This document shows, in pieces, positions 1-5,312 of a stretch of 6,638 nucleotides of DNA (its first letter is position 1; each line of letters starts with the position of its first letter). The notes beneath the pieces were generated by a model. That model made no database searches and had not been told where the DNA came from. It saw nothing but the letters and a program-made list of their open reading frames with translations. A program made the translations under genes and the position numbers. Source of the DNA: Candidatus Izemoplasma sp. (lineage in GTDB: Bacteria > Bacillota_I > Bacilli_A > Izemoplasmatales > Izemoplasmataceae); contig JAOZSP010000091.1 in the NCBI GenBank assembly GCA_029939615.1, positions 1 through 6,638 on the forward strand. The letters are read 5' to 3'.

Positions 1-1164
1 AAGTGAAGAATCTAATAAGTGGTACTTAGTAAACTGGTTAGCAATATATTCTAAACTGTTTAGAGCGTTTATAAAACCACCTGTAATTTGCTTTTTCGTT
101 CTTTTAAAATGAGCCTTATCAACAGGTGTACTTGGTAAATTAAATAGTATCTTTCTTAAAGCAGAATATAGTTCTTCAGGATAGTTACTATTAGATCCTA
201 AAAATATATATCCATAACTTTTTTCTAAAGTTATATCCATTCCAAAAGAATCATTGATTAATTGAGTTTCAATTAATTTCTTATAATTCTTAGTACTTTT
301 ACCAATAATCATGTCAAATAATATTGAGTAAGTTAATTCTTTTTTCATTATATCTTCTTTTATGATATTAGTACCATCTAGTTTAATACCTAATAGACAG
401 TTTGGTTGTAAGATATCATGGTTGATTTTTGTTTCACTTTTGGAAACAAGAGTATTCTCAATAGAAATATCATTAATTATTGCTTTCGAATATTCTTTTT
501 CTTCATTTAATAGAGCTTTTATTGTTGATATTGTATTATCCACATCAATATTTCCTGTAATAAACATTACCATATTCGCAGGATTATAAAATGCTTTATG
601 AACATTAGTTAATGTCTCAGCAGTAATTAAAGAGATTGATTCCTGTGTTCCTAAAATGTCATTTCTTACAGGATGTTTTTCAAACATATTTTTTAATGCA
701 TTCATATAGATTTTTGTATTTGGATCATCTTCATACATTTTAATTTCTTGATTAATTATACCGATTTCTTTCTTTACTCCTTGTTCAGTAAATACTGGAT
801 TAAAAACAAAATCGAGTAATGTAGTAATGTTCTTATTTAAGTTATCAGTACAAGAAAATAAATAAGTTGTTCTATTATTCATAGTAAAAGCATTTACATT
901 AGCACCATTCATTGCAAATTCTTCTGAAATGTCTTTACCGTCACGATCAAATAATTTATGTTCTAAAAAATGTGCAACTCCTAAAGGAATAGAATATTTT
1001 TTATTTTCATAAGTATATTTAGTAACGTTTGAACCAAGTGGTGATGATATTGTTGCGTATGTTTTGTGAAACCCTGGTTTTGGTAATAAATAAATATTTA
1101 ATCCGTTAGGTAATTTTTCGTGATATAGTGTTTCATCAATAGTTTTATAAAATGTTTTATTCAA
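1..1164 (-). CDS. ymfH: M16-family zinc metallopeptidase, YmfH-like catalytic subunit (3' end cut off by window)
   Basis: The frame is open for 388 codons to the window edge; B. subtilis YmfH is about 428 residues, so roughly 40 C-terminal residues are missing. Seen: the zinc motif HFLEH at residues 65-69, followed by the third ligand Glu at residue 140 inside NQEIKMYEDDP. NVNAFT and YIANQFTKY blocks also match YmfH as I know it. The Arg/Tyr pair of the M16 C-terminal half is not visible (the region reads LIETQLINDSFGMD), which is usual for the zinc-bearing partner of a two-subunit M16 enzyme. The chosen start is TTG at 1164, which overlaps the ymfF stop by 8 bases and sits 9 nt after AAGGA; the in-frame ATG at 1173 abuts that AAGGA and has no spacing. 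Expected partner: YmfF, encoded just upstream. Some databases link this pair to EF-P 5-aminopentanol modification through the neighbouring ymfI; the actual substrate is unknown. Probably cytoplasmic, with no signal peptide. Confidence 0.93.
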   Translation of the reverse strand, partial: MNKTFYKTIDETLYHEKLPNGLNIYLLPKPGFHKTYATISSPLGSNVTKYTYENKKYSIPLGVAHFLEHKLFDRDGKDISEEFAMNGANVNAFTMNNRTTYLFSCTDNLNKNITTLLDFVFNPVFTEQGVKKEIGIINQEIKMYEDDPNTKIYMNALKNMFEKHPVRNDILGTQESISLITAETLTNVHKAFYNPANMVMFITGNIDVDNTISTIKALLNEEKEYSKAIINDISIENTLVSKSETKINHDILQPNCLLGIKLDGTNIIKEDIMKKELTYSILFDMIIGKSTKNYKKLIETQLINDSFGMDITLEKSYGYIFLGSNSNYPEELYSALRKILFNLPSTPVDKAHFKRTKKQITGGFINALNSLEYIANQFTKYHLLDSSL

Positions 1165-2413
1165 GAGAATCATTCCTTAGTAAAAAAGTTGTATCTTTTC
1201 TTAAAAGATTTGCCATATCACGGATATCATTTTTTGTTACTTCATTTATTTTCTTAATTAGGGTTTCAATATCTAGTTCTCTTTCAAATAACGATAAGTT
1301 ATTAATTCTTGTTATTAATGAACTATTTGAATCAAGACTTTCAATTAAACTATTAACAATAGTTTTTTTAGCAATTACAAGTGCTTTATCATCATAGTTT
1401 AAGGTTTTAATATTTTCGATAGTTTTATCAATTTCAGTAATTACTTTTGTGTAGTCATTTTGATTTATTCCAGAATATATCGTAAATACTCCTTTATAGT
1501 GGTCGTAACCACTACTAATGAAATAAACTAGACTAAGTTTTTCTCTTATTGTTTTAAAGAGTAGACTTTCAGAACTACTACCTATAAGGGTATTAAAGAC
1601 AATTGCTTTATAATAGTTATCTGTTTTGTAGTAAACAGGAAATTGATAACCAATAGCTAATTTAGCTTGATTAACTTCTTGGCTTTCAATCAGTTCAAAA
1701 GGATCACGAAATGGCTTTTTAGAATCATCTATTAGTCGTAATTTTAAGGACTTGTTAGTAAAATGAAACTTATTACTAATCTTATTAGCAATCTCGTCAA
1801 AACTAATATCTCCAATAACGTTGATATTAATTAAGTCATATGTAAGCATATCATTATAAGCTTCTTTAATATCTTCAAGTATAAGCTTGTGTAAACTTTC
1901 TTCATCACCTAAGGCTTGAACATTAAATGGATCATTTTTAAACATGTTTTCAAACATTTTTTTAATCGAATAACGCATTTTATTAGCATAGATACTTACA
2001 AAGTATTCTTCTAATAATCGTTTTTCCTCATTAAAAATTGTTTCAATAAATAAAGGATTAAATAAGATTTCATTAATAAAATCTAATCCTTCATCAAATA
2101 AACTCTCGTTATCGAGAGCATATTTATCATTAATAATTGATAAATCAAAAACAACGATTTGTGTTAATCCGATTTTTTTTACTCCAACCCCAAAATTCGC
2201 AGAATACATTTCATCTAAATGAGTGGATACTAGATCTCTTGAAGGGAATTTTTTACTAACTGATCTTAAAAGATACGGCAAAAGAGCTCTTTTTGTTGCG
2301 GTATCTTTTTTTAAGTCATTAGCGAAAGTGATTTGGATTCTCGTTGTTTTAAATTTCTTTGTTTGTAACATGTTTAAGTTGTAGTTACTTTGTTTTATGT
2401 GCTTTGTTTTCAA
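1157..2413 (-). CDS. ymfF: M16-family peptidase-like protein, YmfF-like non-catalytic subunit
   Basis: This is a 418-residue protein with the two-lobed M16 fold pattern. The N-terminal block TKRALLPYLLRSVSKKFPS is typical of YmfF, and no HxxEH zinc motif occurs anywhere. The C-terminal half has GSSSESLLFKTIREKLSLVY, carrying the Arg (about residue 290) and Tyr (about 297) that non-catalytic M16 subunits contribute to the shared active site. It overlaps ymfH by 8 bases, consistent with a heterodimer made in equal amounts. Start choice: TTG at 2413 lies 8 nt after AGGA (2425-2422). The ATG at 2422 overlaps that AGGA by one base. A GTG at 2443 would lie inside the terminator hairpin and is unlikely. 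With TTG or ATG the protein has 418 or 421 residues. Only about 43 bases separate it from deoD, so its own promoter is unclear (see terminator). No signal peptide is visible. Confidence 0.9.
   Translation of the reverse strand: MKTKHIKQSNYNLNMLQTKKFKTTRIQITFANDLKKDTATKRALLPYLLRSVSKKFPSRDLVSTHLDEMYSANFGVGVKKIGLTQIVVFDLSIINDKYALDNESLFDEGLDFINEILFNPLFIETIFNEEKRLLEEYFVSIYANKMRYSIKKMFENMFKNDPFNVQALGDEESLHKLILEDIKEAYNDMLTYDLININVIGDISFDEIANKISNKFHFTNKSLKLRLIDDSKKPFRDPFELIESQEVNQAKLAIGYQFPVYYKTDNYYKAIVFNTLIGSSSESLLFKTIREKLSLVYFISSGYDHYKGVFTIYSGINQNDYTKVITEIDKTIENIKTLNYDDKALVIAKKTIVNSLIESLDSNSSLITRINNLSLFERELDIETLIKKINEVTKNDIRDMANLLRKDTTFLLRNDSLE
1174..1178 (-). promoter_or_regulatory. Ribosome binding site that selects the TTG start of ymfH
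   Basis: AAGGA on the minus strand lies 9 nt before TTG (1164-1162) but directly touches the alternative ATG (1173-1171). The spacing favours TTG. The site lies inside the ymfF coding region, so the two genes are probably translationally coupled. Confidence 0.6.
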
Positions 2414-2421
2414 TTTTATCA

Positions 2422-2425
2422 TCCT
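2422..2425 (-). promoter_or_regulatory. Ribosome binding site deciding the ymfF start
   Basis: AGGA on the minus strand follows the terminator U-tract immediately. It is spaced 8 nt from TTG at 2413, but overlaps the ATG at 2422. Spacing supports the TTG, in parallel with ymfH; the closeness of the ATG keeps this uncertain. Confidence 0.5.
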
Positions 2426-2448
2426 AAAAAAGTGCTTTCGCACTTTTT
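2426..2448 (-). terminator. Rho-independent terminator of the deo operon
   Basis: On the minus strand a perfect 9-bp stem, AAAAAGTGC paired with GCACTTTTT, is closed by a GAAA tetraloop (a stable GNRA loop) and runs into six T residues. It begins 8 bases after the deoD stop codon, where an operon terminator is expected. The A/T arms mirror each other, so it could also stop transcription coming the other way. It sits directly before the ymfF ribosome binding site, so ymfF is fed either by readthrough or by a promoter inside deoD. Confidence 0.85.
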
Positions 2449-2456
2449 ATATATTT

Positions 2457-3164
2457 TTATTCAGCCATTCCTAACGCAATATCCATCATTTTTGTAAAAG
2501 CGTTTTGTCTTTCATCTGCGGTTGTTTCTTCATGTGTTACGATATTATCTGAAACAGTTAATAAACATGCAGCGTTTTTATTTAACATTGTTGCGTTATG
2601 GAATAATGCGAATGATTCCATTTCAACCGCTAAACATTGATGTTCGTCACGAATTCTTTTAAACTCATTCATATCTTGACGATAGAAAACATCTCCGGAA
2701 TGTATTTTTGCTTTAATATATGGAATATTTAAATCTTTTGCTATTACTTCTAATTTATCATTTAATTCTTTACTCGGATAAGTTGTATCTATATCATGTC
2801 CTGCTTGTGCTTTAGCGTATGAAGATTCACTCCATGAACTTTCAACTAGAAGTACGTCATATAAATTTAAGTCTGGTGTATATGCTCCACAACTACCAAT
2901 TCTTATAATATTTTCAACGTTATAGAATTTATATAATTCGAAACTGTAAATACCAATACTAGGCATTCCCATTCCACTACCCATTACACTAATTCTTTTC
3001 CCCTTATATGTTCCAGTATATCCAAACATATTTCTTACGTTGTTAAATTTTACTACGTTTTCTAAATAGGTATCAGCAATAAATTTTGCACGAAGAGGAT
3101 CTCCGGGCATCAATACTGTTTTAGCTATTTGTTCTAATTTTGCTTCAATGTGCGGTGTACTCAT
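2457..3164 (-). CDS. deoD: Purine-nucleoside phosphorylase, DeoD type
   Basis: The enzyme cleaves purine ribo- and deoxyribonucleosides with phosphate to free base plus (deoxy)ribose-1-phosphate in the cytoplasm; the family is normally hexameric. The 235-residue length matches the E. coli enzyme (about 239). Seen: TPHIEA at the N-terminus with His5, MPGDPLRAK with Gly21 and Arg25 (phosphate binding), Arg44 in NNVRNM, RIGSCGA at 88-94, VEMES at 180-184 (ribose contact Glu183) and SDN with the catalytic Asp206, followed by Arg219 in ADERQ. All key residues of the hexameric class are present, so it should be active. Start ATG at 3164 has a very strong AGGAGG 5 nt upstream. It lies 9 bases after deoC and is followed by a terminator, so it is the last gene of the unit. 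Exact base preference (adenosine, guanosine or inosine derivatives) cannot be read from the sequence. Confidence 0.97.
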   Translation of the reverse strand: MSTPHIEAKLEQIAKTVLMPGDPLRAKFIADTYLENVVKFNNVRNMFGYTGTYKGKRISVMGSGMGMPSIGIYSFELYKFYNVENIIRIGSCGAYTPDLNLYDVLLVESSWSESSYAKAQAGHDIDTTYPSKELNDKLEVIAKDLNIPYIKAKIHSGDVFYRQDMNEFKRIRDEHQCLAVEMESFALFHNATMLNKNAACLLTVSDNIVTHEETTADERQNAFTKMMDIALGMAE

Positions 3165-3168
3165 AATT

Positions 3169-3176
3169 TCCTCCTA
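3169..3176 (-). promoter_or_regulatory. Strong deoD ribosome binding site containing the deoC stop codon
   Basis: Minus strand TAGGAGGA: the TAG stop of deoC (3176-3174) runs straight into the AGGAGG that serves deoD, with 5 nt from AGGAGG to ATG. A ribosome ending deoC covers the deoD start region, which suggests coupled translation. Confidence 0.85.
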
Positions 3177-3833
3177 ATAGTCAGTGTCTGCAATTAATCC
3201 TTGAACTAGTTTAACGCCACTACTAGTTCCAATTCTTGTTGCCCCTGCTTGTACCATTTTTTGAACATCTTCATAACTTCTTACTCCACCTGATGCTTTT
3301 ACTTCTTTTTCTTTAGCAACAGACTTCATAATTTCAACATCTTCTATTAATGCTCCACCAGTTCCAAAACCAGTGCTTGTTTTTACAAAATCAGCATTTG
3401 CTTTAATACTAGCTTCACTTGCTAATCTAATTTCTTCTTTAGTTAAATAACAAGTTTCTAAGATTACTTTTAAGGTTAGTTTTCCACATGCTTCTTTCAA
3501 GGCTTTTACTTCTTTATAAATGTAATCAAAATCATGTTCTTTTACTTTCCCGATATTTAATACCATATCAATTTCATCAGCACCATTTTTAATTGCATCT
3601 AATGCTTCAAATACTTTTACTTCTGTTGTATTTGCTCCTAAAGGGAAACCTATTACTGTGCATACAAGTACATCTGTACCTTGTAATTCCTTATTTGCTT
3701 TTTTTACCCAAAAAGGGTTAACGCAAACACTTTTAAAATCATATTCTTTTGCTTCTTCTAGTAATTTATCAATTTCCGCATTTGTTCCAAATGCTTTTAA
3801 GTAAGTGTGATCAATTAGTTTGTTTAGTTTCAT
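3174..3833 (-). CDS. deoC: Deoxyribose-phosphate aldolase
   Basis: The enzyme converts 2-deoxyribose-5-phosphate to glyceraldehyde-3-phosphate and acetaldehyde, the last step in using deoxynucleoside sugar as carbon. It has 219 residues, close to the Bacillus-type enzymes (about 223). Seen: IDHTYLK at 7-13, SVCVNP at 35-40, CTVIGFPLGANTTEVK at 58-73, the proton-relay Asp89 in DEIDMV, the Schiff-base Lys151 in FVKTSTGFGTGG, the second catalytic Lys179 in KASGGVR, and a C-terminal Tyr219, equivalent to the mobile terminal Tyr of the E. coli enzyme. Start: ATG at 3833 has AAAGGA 9 nt upstream (3848-3843); an in-frame TTG at 3851 lies before that site and is less likely. The first 23 bases overlap the end of the upstream membrane-protein gene in another frame, so translation is likely coupled. 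Product flow to DeoC from DeoD needs a phosphopentomutase encoded elsewhere. Confidence 0.97.
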   Translation of the reverse strand: MKLNKLIDHTYLKAFGTNAEIDKLLEEAKEYDFKSVCVNPFWVKKANKELQGTDVLVCTVIGFPLGANTTEVKVFEALDAIKNGADEIDMVLNIGKVKEHDFDYIYKEVKALKEACGKLTLKVILETCYLTKEEIRLASEASIKANADFVKTSTGFGTGGALIEDVEIMKSVAKEKEVKASGGVRSYEDVQKMVQAGATRIGTSSGVKLVQGLIADTDY

Positions 3834-5184
3834 ATATTCCAATCCTTTCAAATAGTTTTAGATAGGTTTTTATAAACCATCCAACTGTTAAACTAAAAAT
3901 TAGTGTTCCAATACTTATCATTCCAATACCAATACCAGCTATTAACCCTAGTATAAGTGCTATTAAAACTGCTATTAATTCTATTATAACACGAACCTTA
4001 AGCAAATTAGAAGTATTAAACTTACGCATTACGACTAACATAAATTCATCAAATACACCAGCTGGATAAGTAGATATGATTAATAAGGTTCCACCAAGTG
4101 GTAAAGACAATAGACCAATAATATACGTTATTATTCTAAATGGAATTGTCGTTACTTCAAAATCAACTAGTAGTTCTAAATTGATTAAATCAATTAACCC
4201 TCCAACGGCAAAAATAGGAATTGCCATGAATAAGTATTTGAAATTCTTATTCATTATAATAACAGTAAAAGTGAATAATAATGCAACAACAATTGTTGCT
4301 GAACCAATTGTAATACCAGTTAACTTATGAATACTATAGTGTAAAGTATCCCAACTACTAACTCCTAGATTACTTCTAAGCATCATTACAACTCCAAAGG
4401 AAATAATAATCATTCCTAATGAGTATTTAAATAATCTAACGAAAGAAATTTCTTTCCATACTTCAATTAAATAGGCTTTTACTAATTTCATAGTTACTAT
4501 AAAATCTTCTTTAATTGTAGTATCACTTTTAGTAATCCCTAGTACTCTAAAGTAAAATGCCATAATAGGACCAAGAACAAAAGTAACAATAATCGAACCA
4601 AAATTAACTGCTCCTAAATGTCCAACACTTGCATATGTTAAATACCCAAATACAGTTCCAATTGCAAGACCTAAAAACTCAATTGCAAATCTTGGTATAG
4701 CAATATTATTAGTTTTAAAGATTTCAGCAATTATTAACATAAACTCATCAAAAACAGTTGCTGGAAAAGTTGATTTTATCATTAACGATAATGATAAAGG
4801 GATTATAAATATCCCTGAAACATAAAAAAGAACTCGAACAATCATAGAAGTAGCATAGTAATCATTAAATACAACTATATTCCAAAAATCAATTACACTA
4901 CCAATTGATATTATTGGAACAATCATAAATAACAAAACTGCTTGCTTGCGATATAAAAGTACTATCAACATGATAATCGTAGTGATAACAATTGAAACCA
5001 TTCCAATTGTTATCCATTCAATATCGATATTGATATAATCACGAATATTAATAGACACTGTATCCCAAGCACCACTACCCAAATTCGAACTCTTCATTAA
5101 ATTTATAGCTAGTCCTAAAGAAAAAACACCAAAAACATATAATAAAAGATTACTAATTGAAAAATGAACTTTTCTTTTCTCCAT
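3811..5184 (-). CDS. Double-length YczE/YyaS/YitT-family integral membrane protein (two fused homologous halves)
   Basis: A 457-residue, very hydrophobic protein with about ten or more membrane segments. It is two copies of a YczE-like unit in tandem: residues about 10-215 and 250-446, joined by a charged linker (about 216-249). Matching motifs: SNLGSGAWDT (33-42) and SNLGVSSWDT (271-280); STFPATVFDEFML (138-150) and STYPAGVFDEFML (371-383); GSVIDF (95-100) and GGLIDL (328-333). YczE proteins are usually about 215 residues, so this is roughly twice the normal size. The family has no firmly known transport or enzyme role. As first gene of a deo unit, and overlapping deoC by 23 bases, it is a candidate for nucleoside or deoxyribose uptake or efflux; this is inference from context only. 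Start ATG at 5184 has GGGAGGTG upstream; it ends with TGA. Leader RNA upstream may hold a riboswitch. Confidence 0.9.
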   Translation of the reverse strand: MEKRKVHFSISNLLLYVFGVFSLGLAINLMKSSNLGSGAWDTVSINIRDYINIDIEWITIGMVSIVITTIIMLIVLLYRKQAVLLFMIVPIISIGSVIDFWNIVVFNDYYATSMIVRVLFYVSGIFIIPLSLSLMIKSTFPATVFDEFMLIIAEIFKTNNIAIPRFAIEFLGLAIGTVFGYLTYASVGHLGAVNFGSIIVTFVLGPIMAFYFRVLGITKSDTTIKEDFIVTMKLVKAYLIEVWKEISFVRLFKYSLGMIIISFGVVMMLRSNLGVSSWDTLHYSIHKLTGITIGSATIVVALLFTFTVIIMNKNFKYLFMAIPIFAVGGLIDLINLELLVDFEVTTIPFRIITYIIGLLSLPLGGTLLIISTYPAGVFDEFMLVVMRKFNTSNLLKVRVIIELIAVLIALILGLIAGIGIGMISIGTLIFSLTVGWFIKTYLKLFERIGIYETKQTN

Positions 5185-5190
5185 TTGTTA

Positions 5191-5198
5191 CACCTCCC
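5191..5198 (-). promoter_or_regulatory. Ribosome binding site of the membrane-protein gene, possibly masked by the leader RNA
   Basis: GGGAGGTG on the minus strand, with its GGAGG core 8 nt before the ATG at 5184. The bases GCGGG (5200-5196) can pair with CCCGT (5231-5227; four Watson-Crick pairs and one G-U). CCCGT overlaps loop 3 of the candidate aptamer, so folding of the aptamer and masking of this site would exclude each other. Confidence 0.7.
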
Positions 5199-5212
5199 GC
5201 AAACTTTTTTCG

Positions 5213-5270
5213 TCGTAAGCCAATTTACGGGGACTTGTATCTCTCCTAACCAAATCATAGGATTAAACGA
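5213..5270 (-). promoter_or_regulatory. Candidate purine-class riboswitch aptamer (variant) in the leader of the deo unit
   Basis: Seen, minus strand in order: P1 TCGT (5270-5267) pairing with ACGA (5216-5213); a TTAAT junction; P2 TCCTA (5262-5258) with TAGGA (5248-5244); loop 2 GATTTGG (5256-5250), one base from the purine-riboswitch GATATGG; a junction ending in TAC; loop 3 CCGTAAA (5230-5224), identical to the family heptamer. Loop 2 GG and loop 3 CC can make the usual kissing pairs, and the loops are 19 nt apart against 21 in the B. subtilis xpt aptamer. Odd: P1 is only 4 bp, P3 pairs poorly (best AAGTC with GGCTT, leaving little 3' junction), and the junction reads GAGATAC rather than GTTTCTAC. 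So this is a diverged aptamer, with ligand (guanine, adenine, 2'-deoxyguanosine or other) undecided. No terminator follows; translational control is more likely. Confidence 0.5.
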
Positions 5271-5277
5271 TATTTCT

Positions 5278-5306
5278 ATTTTACAAATAATTACTAATTA
5301 AATCAA
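5278..5306 (-). promoter_or_regulatory. Sigma-A-type promoter of the deo unit
   Basis: Minus strand: -35 TTGATT (5306-5301), a spacer of exactly 17 bases, and -10 TAAAAT (5283-5278). Transcription would begin near 5271, immediately before P1 of the candidate aptamer, so the RNA leader would be about 87 nt. The -35 starts only 6 bases after the lipoprotein stop codon. AT-rich DNA gives chance matches, but the spacing and its position relative to the aptamer support it. Confidence 0.65.
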
Positions 5307-5312
5307 TATATA

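Larger units (their letters stand above)
2426..5271 (-). other. Predicted transcription unit: YczE-type membrane protein - deoC - deoD
   Basis: The unit is bounded by the promoter at 5278-5306 and the hairpin terminator at 2426-2448. Internal spacing is tight: a 23-base overlap between the first two genes and 9 bases between deoC and deoD, with no internal promoter or terminator visible. Missing from the usual deo set are deoB (phosphopentomutase), pyrimidine-nucleoside phosphorylase, cytidine deaminase and a DeoR-type regulator; they would have to lie elsewhere. Confidence 0.7.

Noticed and set aside
362..589. Plus-strand open frame of 75 codons
   Set aside because: It lies antisense to ymfH, whose zinc-protease motifs are clear, and its own protein has no recognisable features.
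1152..1397. Plus-strand open frame of 81 codons
   Set aside because: Antisense to the conserved 3' part of ymfF; composition looks like a reverse-frame shadow.
2211..2225. HLDEM in YmfF as a degenerate HxxEH zinc site
   Set aside because: The last ligand is Met, no matching downstream Glu block is seen, and in the YmfF family this position is a helix that follows the lost zinc site.
2441..2443. GTG as ymfF start
   Set aside because: It lies in the stem of the deo terminator, has no SD, and adds residues not expected in YmfF.
2448..2453. TATATA as a -10 box for ymfF
   Set aside because: No acceptable -35 sits 16-18 bases upstream, and a start here would place the terminator hairpin at the RNA 5' end; AT-rich spacer DNA explains it.
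3811..3813. TGA read as tryptophan (Mollicutes code)
   Set aside because: The Trp codons checked in this and neighbouring genes are TGG, and reading through TGA would only extend the protein into deoC. Standard code fits.
3849..3851. TTG as deoC start
   Set aside because: It lies before the AAAGGA ribosome binding site; ATG at 3833 has correct spacing and begins at the conserved deoC N-terminus.
4076..4330. Plus-strand open frame of 84 codons
   Set aside because: Antisense to the second YczE-like half of the membrane protein.
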